From BOG-908 sp965198915 (lineage in GTDB: Bacteria; Pseudomonadota; Alphaproteobacteria; Acetobacterales; Acetobacteraceae), in assembly GCA_965198915.1 (NCBI GenBank), contig CBDAQC010000004.1, forward strand, positions 744,001 through 808,000: 64,000 nt of DNA, written 5' to 3'. Position numbers and translations under genes: made by a program. Below, piece after piece: positions 24,122 to 31,699 of the stretch; within the stretch, counting starts at the first letter, position 1, and every line of letters starts with the position of its first letter. The notes below the pieces were generated by a model, which was not told the origin of the DNA, did not search any database, and saw only the letters and a list, made by a program, of their open reading frames with translations.

Positions 24122-25156
24122 CTACTTCTTCCCCCGCCCTGCCTTGGGCGCCGGCGTCTTGGGCTTCGCGGCCCTGGGCGGCTTGGCTGCGGGAGCGGCC
24201 TCGGCCCGGCTGCGCTCGATCAGCTGAATCCGGAACGCCTCCAGCGGGGACATGCTGTCCGCCTGGCAGGGCTCGCCGTTATCCAGCGGACCCACCTTGG
24301 TGCCGTCCACGAAGCTGGCTTCCACCACGCAATCGAACCGTTCGGCCGCCTCGCCGCGCAGGCGCATACGCAGGCCGAGTATCGGCAGGCTCATGCCGCG
24401 GCTGCCGCAATACTGGCCACCTTCCGCCCAGGGGCTGAGCCAGCCGCGGCCCAGCACGGCCTGATACTCCACGTCACCGGGGCCGACCGCGCCCTTCGGC
24501 GAGACCGCGAAACCCTCGATCCAGGCGCGGCTGTCCGGCTTGCCCATCCACTCGCCCAGCTTGGCCAGCACGTCGCCGCTGCCCTGCACATGGGCCACGA
24601 TCTCTGCGGCGCGGGCGGCGTCCGCATCGGATTGTACGGCGCCGGCCGGCGTGTTCTGTGGCGCGGCGGCAGCGGCACGCGGGCGGGCGGGCTGTGCCTG
24701 GGCCGCAGCCGGCGCGTTGGCCGCCGGGGCAGCCGGCCGGGCCTGCTGCGGCGGGGCGGGCTGGGGCGCGGTTTGCGGGACGCCGAGCGGCGGCAGGCCG
24801 GCCGCTTCGGCCAGCCGTAACACCTGCAGCTTGGGCGACTCGCCGGTGCTGTTCGGCGCCTGATAGATTGTCACCATGATCTGCGCCGGACCGCGGGTGA
24901 CGCGCACCAAGGCAGCGCCGTTCCAGCCGCCAAGCCAGCCATCGTCACGGAAACTGCTGATCGTCACCGCTTCCGGCCGGAACACCGGCCCGGGCGGCAC
25001 GGACACGCGCACGCCGGGCAGGCCGGTGCCGGGATCGGGCAGCGCGCTGCCGGGTGCGTTGAAGACGCAGTACAGGCCGGCATCCAGCGTCATCACGTTG
25101 GCCGAGGTTTTCAGTTCGGTGACGACACGTTGGGCTTGGGGTTTCTGGTCACTCAC
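24122..25156 (-). CDS. Hypothetical two-domain protein in the secretion/glycosylation cluster
   Basis: A 344-residue protein I do not recognise. Residues 1-125 form one conserved-looking domain (LDAGLYCVFNAPGSALPDPG, PEAVTISSFRDDGWLGGWNG). A linker of about 70 residues rich in Pro, Ala and Gln follows, then a second globular part (GDVEYQAVLGRGWLSPWAEG, ILGLRMRLRGEAAERFDCVV) and a Lys/Pro-rich basic tail. No signal peptide or membrane helix. The start is GTG at 25156. It sits between two glycosyltransferase genes on the same strand and may bind or modify the same product. Confidence 0.6.
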   Translation of the reverse strand: MSDQKPQAQRVVTELKTSANVMTLDAGLYCVFNAPGSALPDPGTGLPGVRVSVPPGPVFRPEAVTISSFRDDGWLGGWNGAALVRVTRGPAQIMVTIYQAPNSTGESPKLQVLRLAEAAGLPPLGVPQTAPQPAPPQQARPAAPAANAPAAAQAQPARPRAAAAAPQNTPAGAVQSDADAARAAEIVAHVQGSGDVLAKLGEWMGKPDSRAWIEGFAVSPKGAVGPGDVEYQAVLGRGWLSPWAEGGQYCGSRGMSLPILGLRMRLRGEAAERFDCVVEASFVDGTKVGPLDNGEPCQADSMSPLEAFRIQLIERSRAEAAPAAKPPRAAKPKTPAPKAGRGKK

Positions 25157-25208
25157 TTGGGATCATCGAGCTCCGGCTTTGGGTTGGGTTATCCGGCGGG
25201 TTCGGGCG

Positions 25209-25250
25209 GGAAGAAAGGGTTTCTTTTCAACAAAGCGGCAAAAAGTTCAG
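25209..25250. repeat. Degenerate inverted-repeat arm
   Basis: GGAAGAAAGGGTTTCTTTTC followed by AACAAAGCGGCAAAAAGTTC is a mutated left arm (compare AAGGCCTTCTTTTTT and GCAAAAAACTTTTG). It ends in the stop codon region of the large glycosyltransferase and fills the 90-base gap 25157-25246. Confidence 0.4.
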
Positions 25251-28066
25251 CTTGCACGGGACAGGCGCAGGAAAGCGTCGTTCAGCCGCGCCGGCGGCAG
25301 GCCGAGCGGCAGCACCCAGCCACGGCCATGCGCGCGCACCCGCTCGGCCGGCGTGCCGATGTCGAACACCGCGGCCGGCAGGCCCGCCTGCCAAATGTCC
25401 GTCAGCGCGTAGCACCAGGTCTCCGGCCAGACGGAGGGCAGGAAAGCCATATGCGCGCCTTGCGCGCGTATCAGGCCGGCGGCCTCGGCGCGGGTGAACT
25501 CGCCGGTGATGAAGACGCGGCCGGTGGCCAGCAGGGCGTCGTCCTCGCTGGTGTAGCCGATGACGGTGAAGGAGAGGTCAATGCCGCGCCCGGCGGCGTC
25601 GCGCGCGCAGTCCAGCAGCAGTTTGGCGCCTTTTTCCACTCCGATGGCGCCCACCACCGCCACGCGCAGGTGGCCGGCGCGCGGCACAGGGGCGGGTGGC
25701 GCGAAAGGCGGGTCCGCCTCCCACGCGCGCACGGTAGGGACCAGGCCCGGCACGTGGCGGGCGACGCGGCGGGCCACGTCCTCGGACGGGACGATGACCG
25801 CGGCGGCGCGTCGGAAATCGGCGGCGCTGCGGCGGCGCAGGCTGGCGGGCGAGACTGGATCGTCTATGCCGCGTCCCCATTCGGCCAGGCAGGCGGTGCA
25901 TTGCCGCGTGTCCGCCTCGCCGCAGAACCGGCCCTCGCCGGTGACGAAGGACAGGCGCGCGCAGAACCAGCCGTAATCGTGCACCCAGACGTCGTAGGGG
26001 ATGCCGAGGGTTGCCAGCAGGCGCATCACGCTGTGGTCGTGGCCGAGCAAATGGTGCAGTTCGGCGCGCACCGGGCGTCCGGGGCGCAGCAGGCGCGCGA
26101 GCGGGCCCAGCTCGCGCGGCAAGGCGTAGGCCAGGTTGGGAAAGCCGCCCTCGCCGTCGCCCACCTCGCACAGGCCGTCAGTGGCGCGCAGCACCACCGG
26201 CATCTGGCCCTGCGCGCGTATCGCCTGGGCGCGTTCGGCGACGATGCGCGCGGTGCCGCCGCCCATATCGTGGGTGATCAGCAGCACGCTGCCGCCGTCC
26301 GGCGCCGGCCGGGCCAGCCAGCGTGCGGCGTCCAGACGCCGGCGTGCGCTGGCCAGGCTGTCGGCGGCCAGGAAAGCCGCGACCCTGTCCCGGTAGTCCG
26401 GGTGGCGCGCCTCCAGGATGGCCAGGTTGCGCCGCAGCAGGTCCGCCCGCGCGCCGCCGAACGACACGCCGCCCAGATGGGCCACGAAGACGGACGGCAC
26501 AGCGACATGGCGCCAGCCCAGCGCGCGGGCACGCTCGGAGAAGTCGTTCTCCTCGCCGTAGCCCTGGGCGAAGGTGGCCTCGTCGAACAGGCCGGTCTCC
26601 GCCAGGCAGTCCGCGCGCACGAACATGCAGAAGCCGTGCGCGGTGGGCACGTCCACCAGCCTGCCAGCGTTCGCCTCCGCGGCCAGTGCCGCCAGGCGGC
26701 GCGTGGCGTCCAGTCCGGGTGCGGGGTTGCCGCCGGCGGCGTCCGGATAGCTGAATATGCTCGCCTCGTTGGATAGCGGGGTGGCGGTGCCGATGTCGGG
26801 CGCGCTGCAGGCGGCCGCGCGCAAGCGGTCCAGCCAGCCGGGTGCCACCAGCGTGTCGCTGTTCAGCAGCACCGCATGGCGGCCGACGGCGGCGCGCAGG
26901 CCGGTGTTGACGGCGGCGGGGAAGCCGCGCGCGCCGGGGCGGGTGTGCAGAAGGGTCAGGCGGCCCTCTGCGGCCAGGCGTGATAGCGCGTCCACCAGCG
27001 CCGGCTCGGGGGAGTCGTCCTCGACGGCCACGACGCGGTCCGGCGCTGTGATGGTGGCCAGCACGGCTTCAATGCAGGCCAGCGTCTCGCCCAGGCCGCG
27101 ATAGACGGGGATGATGACGTCCGCCGGCAGTCCAGCGTCGGGCGTGCGGGCCAGACCCGGGCGGGCCGGCGGCAGCACGCGCGGCGCGGCGGGCGGCAGC
27201 GGGCTGCCCAGCAGGTCCCGCCCGTCCGGGCCGAGCACGCGTATGGGCAGGCCGGATGGCGCCTGCCAGGTGAACGCTCGCGGCCGGGCGAGCGGAACGG
27301 TGCCCTCCACCTGGTCGCGCGGATCGCGGGCGGTGATGCGGGCCAGCATGGCGCCGGTTTCCGACACCATGCGCAGCTCCGGATCCTGCCCCGGCGCGGC
27401 AGGCTGCCAGGCGTAGCCGGACACGGTGTCGCCGTGGCGTTCGGCGAACCCCTCGACACGCCTGATCGCGGCGAGGTCGATCGGGCTGCCGAGCGGGGCG
27501 CGGCTGCCGGCACGCACCTCCAGCCGGGACGCCTGCCGCCAGGACTCCGGCAGAGGCAGGCCGCCGTCTGAACCCAGCGTGGCCAGGACGGGCGCGCCCT
27601 CGAGGGAGATTTGCACACCGGACAGGTCGGTGAGCAGCACGCCGTCCTGGCGCAGGCCGCACCAGCCGCCCTCGCCAGCCAATTGGGCGGCCAGGCGGAT
27701 CAGGCCTGGATCGGCTTCAAAGCGGGACAGAGCGGTGTGTATTGCGGCACGCCCGGCTTCCACACGGCCGAGTGCGAGAAGGCAGGCGGCCAGGCCGGAC
27801 CAGCATTCCCGGACGTTGAACCGGCGGGCCATGTCCTCGAATAGCGGGGCGGCGCCGGCCGCATCGCCGGATTGCAGGCGGCGGAAGGCGAGCTGGAAGC
27901 GCAGGTTCTGGTCTGCCGGCGCCAGGCGGTGGGCGCGGTCCAGCCAGGCCAGGTCGCCGGCCTCGCCCCGGCGCCAGGCGTCCTGGGCGCGGGCCTGCGC
28001 GGGGCGGGTGTCGAGGATCGGCTTTGGGCGGCGGGGTGGGGCGGGGTCGTCTTGCTGGTGAGTCAA
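25247..28066 (-). CDS. Large two-domain glycosyltransferase (GT2 plus GT4-like)
   Basis: A 939-residue protein. The N-terminal 300 residues include TPR-like helices (RLAPADQNLRFQLAFRRLQS) and a beta-rich part. A GT2/GT-A domain follows at about 313-580 with VIIPVYRGLGETLACIEAVL, VAVEDDSPEPALV, the metal site LLNSDTLVAPGWLDRL and GYGEENDFSERARALGWRH. The C-terminal part (about 595-935) is GT-B-like: DMGGGTARIVAERAQAI, VVGAIGVEKGAKLLLDCARD and FLPSVWPETWCYALTDIWQA. Such fusions add two successive sugars in rhamnan or O-glycan synthesis. The start is TTG at 28066, six bases from a type A repeat element, with CCTCCC rather than a Shine-Dalgarno just before it. It is downstream of the Sel1 gene. 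Confidence 0.85.
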   Translation of the reverse strand: MTHQQDDPAPPRRPKPILDTRPAQARAQDAWRRGEAGDLAWLDRAHRLAPADQNLRFQLAFRRLQSGDAAGAAPLFEDMARRFNVRECWSGLAACLLALGRVEAGRAAIHTALSRFEADPGLIRLAAQLAGEGGWCGLRQDGVLLTDLSGVQISLEGAPVLATLGSDGGLPLPESWRQASRLEVRAGSRAPLGSPIDLAAIRRVEGFAERHGDTVSGYAWQPAAPGQDPELRMVSETGAMLARITARDPRDQVEGTVPLARPRAFTWQAPSGLPIRVLGPDGRDLLGSPLPPAAPRVLPPARPGLARTPDAGLPADVIIPVYRGLGETLACIEAVLATITAPDRVVAVEDDSPEPALVDALSRLAAEGRLTLLHTRPGARGFPAAVNTGLRAAVGRHAVLLNSDTLVAPGWLDRLRAAACSAPDIGTATPLSNEASIFSYPDAAGGNPAPGLDATRRLAALAAEANAGRLVDVPTAHGFCMFVRADCLAETGLFDEATFAQGYGEENDFSERARALGWRHVAVPSVFVAHLGGVSFGGARADLLRRNLAILEARHPDYRDRVAAFLAADSLASARRRLDAARWLARPAPDGGSVLLITHDMGGGTARIVAERAQAIRAQGQMPVVLRATDGLCEVGDGEGGFPNLAYALPRELGPLARLLRPGRPVRAELHHLLGHDHSVMRLLATLGIPYDVWVHDYGWFCARLSFVTGEGRFCGEADTRQCTACLAEWGRGIDDPVSPASLRRRSAADFRRAAAVIVPSEDVARRVARHVPGLVPTVRAWEADPPFAPPAPVPRAGHLRVAVVGAIGVEKGAKLLLDCARDAAGRGIDLSFTVIGYTSEDDALLATGRVFITGEFTRAEAAGLIRAQGAHMAFLPSVWPETWCYALTDIWQAGLPAAVFDIGTPAERVRAHGRGWVLPLGLPPARLNDAFLRLSRAS

Positions 28067-28071
28067 GGGAG

Positions 28072-28244
28072 GAAAGAAGGCCTTCTTTTTTGAAAAAAAG
28101 AAGCAAAAAACTTTCGCTCCCTCGCCTGCATCAGCGCGCGGCCTGGTCCTGCCAGCATGCCCGTTGGCAGAACCGGAGCGCGCCGTGGCGCAGGCGGAGG
28201 GACAAAAGTTTTTTGCTTCTTTTTTTCAAAAAAGAAGGCCTTGC
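28072..28244. repeat. Inverted-repeat element, type A, full copy between Sel1 and glycosyltransferase genes
   Basis: Arms at 28072-28116 and 28203-28244. The right end touches the Sel1 stop codon (28245-28247) and the left end lies 5 bases before the glycosyltransferase TTG (28066), so the element is nearly the whole intergenic space of two leftward genes. The interior shows CGCCTGCATCAGCGCGCGG near the left arm and CGCGCCGTGGCGCAGGCGG near the right. Confidence 0.9.
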
Positions 28245-30011
28245 CTACGGCACCGCCGCCCGAAGCTCCGGCGTCAGCCGCTCCAGATCGTAGCTCGCTT
28301 CTTCCACCCCGCTGGCGCGCGCCCGCTCTAGCCATACGCGCGCCTCGCGCGGGTCCGCGTCTCCGCCCAGGCCGCGGGCCAGGAAGCGGCCGAGCATCAT
28401 CTGCGCGTGCGCGTGGCCCTTCTCGGCGGCCAGCTTGTACCAGCGGCGGCTCTCGGCGCGGTCTTCCGGCACGTCGTGCCCACCGCCCAGCATGGCGCCC
28501 ACCGCGAACATGGCACCCACATGGCCCTGCTCGCCGGCCTGGCGGAACAGGCGCAGCGACTCCTCGTGGTCCTTCACGCCGCCATTGCCGTTCAGCGACA
28601 TCTCCGCCAGCGCCACCTGGGCGTCCAGCATGCCGGAGGCGGCGGCGCGCGCGATCCAGATGCGGCCCTCGGCGGGGTCGGCTTCCACGCCGCGGCCTTC
28701 GGCCAGCATGCGGCCGTACCAATACTGCGCGTTCACCACACCGTCCGCGGCACGGCGCAGCCAGAGAATGGCGCGGCGGTCGTCGCGCTCCACGCCCACG
28801 CCCTCGGCCAGGCAGACGCCCAGGTTGAAGGCGGCCACCAGGTCACCGGAGCCGGCGGCCTGTTCGAACAGTTCGCGCGTGCGCTGGCCGTCCTCGTCCG
28901 AGCCGCTGCCGGAAAGCAGCAGGTTGGCCAGATCCGCCTGGGCCTGGCGGTCCCCGCCTTCGGCGGCGCGGCGGAACCAGCGGCCGGCTTCCTCGGGGTC
29001 CCGGTGGACGCCGGCGCCGGTCAGGAACAGCAGGCCCAGCGCGCGGGCGGCCGCCGCGTGGCCGGCTTCGGCGGCGCGGTTGTACCAGATGGCGGCTTCG
29101 GCGTAGTTCGGCGGCAGGTCCCCGCCGCGGGCGTAGATGTCGCCCACCAGGGCGGCGGCCTCGCGGTCCCCGGCATTGGCGGCGCGGCGCAACCAGGACT
29201 CGCCTTCGACCGGGTTGCGCGGCACCCCGCGGCCTTCCAGCAGGGCCAGGCCCCAGCGCGCCTGGCCGCTGCGGACGTTCTTCTCGGCCGACTGCTTGTA
29301 GTAGGTGGCGGCGGTCTCCAGGCTGGCCGGCATGCCGGCGCCGCGCTCGTGCATCACGCCCAGTAGGTACAGCGCGGTGGGCAGCCCGGCATCGGCGGCT
29401 TTCTTAAGCGAGACGGCGGCGGTGGCATGGCCGTCATAGTCGGTGGCGGAGCGCAGCAGGGACAGGCCGCGGCCGAGATGGCCCTGCGGGCAGTTCGCCG
29501 CCGCCGAGCGCTCGTACCAGGCATCGGCTTCCTCCAGGTTGCGCAAATCGTCCGGGCCGGAGGTGAGTATGTAGCCGAGCAGCGCCTGCGCTTCCGGCGA
29601 GCCGCCTTCGGCGCCGCGCCGTGCCCATTTCAGCGCCGCCGGAAAGTCCGGCTCGTCCGCCGTGGGGGTGACGCCGCGTATAAATAGCGGGCTGCCGGGC
29701 GCGGCCTTGCTGCCTTTTCCGGCCAGGCCGTAGAGGAAGAGGGTGGCCAGCAAGGTCTGTGCCTCGACCCAGCCGGCTTGCGACGCACGCTCCAGCCAGG
29801 CGGCGCCGTCACGGCGGCTGACCGGCACGCCGGCGCCCTTCAGATAGGCCCGGCCAACCCAGAACTGGGCTTCGGGCAGGCCGGCGCGGGCGGCGCGGCT
29901 GAACAGGGTGAAGGAGCGGCGCGGCTGGCCGGCTTCATCGAGCTGTATGGCACGCTTGAGGGCTGCGGCGGGCGACCCTGCGGAGACGATGCGGTCGATG
30001 AGCGTCAGCAT
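28245..30011 (-). CDS. Sel1-like repeat protein
   Basis: A 588-residue protein built almost wholly of about 15 Sel1-type repeats of 36 residues. Examples are AAIWYNRAAEAGHAAAARAL and AGRWFRRAAEGGDRQAQADL, each followed by a leucine-rich helix and an insert such as SGSGSDEDGQ. Sel1 repeats form superhelical protein-binding scaffolds, often in secretion, exopolysaccharide control (ExoR) or signalling. No signal peptide, so it is probably cytoplasmic here. It lies between the type I secretion genes and the glycosyltransferases and could couple them. Start ATG at 30011. Confidence 0.88.
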   Translation of the reverse strand: MLTLIDRIVSAGSPAAALKRAIQLDEAGQPRRSFTLFSRAARAGLPEAQFWVGRAYLKGAGVPVSRRDGAAWLERASQAGWVEAQTLLATLFLYGLAGKGSKAAPGSPLFIRGVTPTADEPDFPAALKWARRGAEGGSPEAQALLGYILTSGPDDLRNLEEADAWYERSAAANCPQGHLGRGLSLLRSATDYDGHATAAVSLKKAADAGLPTALYLLGVMHERGAGMPASLETAATYYKQSAEKNVRSGQARWGLALLEGRGVPRNPVEGESWLRRAANAGDREAAALVGDIYARGGDLPPNYAEAAIWYNRAAEAGHAAAARALGLLFLTGAGVHRDPEEAGRWFRRAAEGGDRQAQADLANLLLSGSGSDEDGQRTRELFEQAAGSGDLVAAFNLGVCLAEGVGVERDDRRAILWLRRAADGVVNAQYWYGRMLAEGRGVEADPAEGRIWIARAAASGMLDAQVALAEMSLNGNGGVKDHEESLRLFRQAGEQGHVGAMFAVGAMLGGGHDVPEDRAESRRWYKLAAEKGHAHAQMMLGRFLARGLGGDADPREARVWLERARASGVEEASYDLERLTPELRAAVP

Positions 30012-30116
30012 ACGTGTCGTCGGTCCTGCACTACCTGTTAGGCGCCCCGCCTTGGATCCGCCTGCCTGGATACGATGCGAAGATTACCCATCGGCCCGCA
30101 CAAAAGGAAGGTGCGG

Positions 30117-30143
30117 CCCGGTGAAGGCTGCACCTTCGCCGGG
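30117..30143. terminator. Hairpin downstream of the HlyD gene
   Basis: CCCGGTGAAGG (30117-30127) and CCTTCGCCGGG (30133-30143) pair over 11 bases with one G-T wobble around the loop CTGCA. It lies about 72 bases past the HlyD stop on the minus strand and before the Sel1 start. No T tract. It may separate or attenuate transcription between the secretion genes and the Sel1/glycosyltransferase genes; the rest of 30012-30214 shows nothing else. Confidence 0.45.
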
Positions 30144-30214
30144 CTTTACCACCGATCTGTTGCAGAATTGTATAGAAAACACGTCCTGCTCGCGCAGAGT
30201 CGCAAACTTTACGC

Positions 30215-31696
30215 TCAGCTCGGCTCCCGCATGCCTTCCTGGAAGACCGGCAGCACACGCTCTAGCAGGTATTCCCAGATGGTACGCTCGCCCACCTTGA
30301 TGTCGGCCTGCACCGGCATGCCCGGGACGATACGCGTCTCGTGCGCCACATGCTTCAGCGCCAGCCGGTCCAAGGTCACCCGCACGTCGTAGAAATACGC
30401 GCTGACCGGAGCCTGGCCGGTGAACACGGAGTTCGGCGTGGTGCCTGCGCTGGCGCCGGCGCTGTTCGGCTGGCTGCCGGTAAGGAAGCTGTCCGAGCTG
30501 ACGAGGCGGACCGAACCGTGCCCGTCACCGAACTCCATTGACGGAAAGGTCTGGAACTTCACGTCCACAGGCTGGCCCACGGTGACGAAGCCTGCCTCGT
30601 CGCCGGTGGCCTGCACGTCTATTTCCAGCGGCGCGTTCAGCGGCACCAGGGTGAAGAAGGTCTGGCCGGCCTGCAGGACGGAACCTACCGACACCGGTGC
30701 GAGCGAAAGCACCGTGCCGTCCTCTGGCGCGCGCAAGTCGATGAGCTTGTTGTTCAGCGCGGCGTGTTCAAGCTGGTCCCTGTACTGGGCGAGCTGCACC
30801 GCGTCGCTGGTGATGGTCTGGGACACGTCGGCGAACCACTGCTGGTTGTAGTTGTCCAGCTGGCCCTTCAGCGCGGAGACGGTCTGGCGCGCGTTCTCGG
30901 ATTGCTGGACGCTTGTCAGCACCTGGCGCTCGGCCTCCAGCCTGGCGTTGACGGCGGACAATGTGTCGATCCGGCTGCCGACCTGGTCATGCTCGAGCTG
31001 GACGCGCATCTTTTCCACGTCGACGGCCACGCCGGTCTCCTTGGCGTATTGGCGTATATCGGCGTCCGCCTGGGCCTGCAGGGCGCGCTGGGCGTCTATC
31101 TGGCCCTGGTAGTAGCGCAGTTCGGCTTCGCGGGCGGAGGCGCGCTGGGCGAAGATGCCCTCCTGCACCAGGGCGCCCGGCGTCAACTGGCGCGGGTGGT
31201 ACTGGACCTGCTTGTTCTCGGCGTTCAGCCGGTCGATCTCGGTGGAGTAGCGGTCCACCTGGTCCAGGGCGGCGGTGTTGTCCGCCTGGGTGAAAGTGGG
31301 GTCGAGCTGGGCCAGGAGCTGGCCCTTGTGCACCACGTCACCCACGGACACGGCGATCGTCTTGACGATGGACGTGTTGAGCGGCTGGACCACGTCCTCC
31401 GTCGTCATCGAGATCACCTTGCCCTGGCCGGTCACCACGCGGTCGATATGGAGGATGCCGAACAGCAGGAAGACGATGAGCACGAAGCTGCAGATGACGT
31501 ACACGGTCCCGCGCGCGACCGGCTTGGCCGGCACGTTGGAGAGCGCGGTCGACGGCGAATAGAACTCCAGCATCTCCTGCGGCGCACCGTCCCGCGAGGG
31601 CCCTCGGCTGCGTGACAGAATGCCCGGTTTGCCGGCCGGCTTGCCTGGCGAGACGCCGGGCCCCGGGCGGGTGGGCTGGGTGGTTGTGACGGACAT
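30215..31696 (-). CDS. Type I secretion periplasmic adaptor, HlyD family
   Basis: A 493-residue membrane fusion protein. One membrane helix near residues 65-90 (VYVICSFVLIVFLLFGILHI) is followed by the lipoyl-like half motif VVQPLNTSIVKTIAVSVGDVVHKGQLLAQLDPT. A long periplasmic coiled coil and the second half motif (LRAPEDGTVLSLAPVSVGSV) follow. The C-terminus ends with AHETRIVPGMPVQADIKVGE, the HlyD signature. It bridges the ABC exporter to a TolC channel. A GGGAG lies before the ATG. The gene starts 3 bases after the ABC gene stops, so the two are co-translated. Confidence 0.92.
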   Translation of the reverse strand: MSVTTTQPTRPGPGVSPGKPAGKPGILSRSRGPSRDGAPQEMLEFYSPSTALSNVPAKPVARGTVYVICSFVLIVFLLFGILHIDRVVTGQGKVISMTTEDVVQPLNTSIVKTIAVSVGDVVHKGQLLAQLDPTFTQADNTAALDQVDRYSTEIDRLNAENKQVQYHPRQLTPGALVQEGIFAQRASAREAELRYYQGQIDAQRALQAQADADIRQYAKETGVAVDVEKMRVQLEHDQVGSRIDTLSAVNARLEAERQVLTSVQQSENARQTVSALKGQLDNYNQQWFADVSQTITSDAVQLAQYRDQLEHAALNNKLIDLRAPEDGTVLSLAPVSVGSVLQAGQTFFTLVPLNAPLEIDVQATGDEAGFVTVGQPVDVKFQTFPSMEFGDGHGSVRLVSSDSFLTGSQPNSAGASAGTTPNSVFTGQAPVSAYFYDVRVTLDRLALKHVAHETRIVPGMPVQADIKVGERTIWEYLLERVLPVFQEGMREPS

Positions 31697-31699
31697 GGC

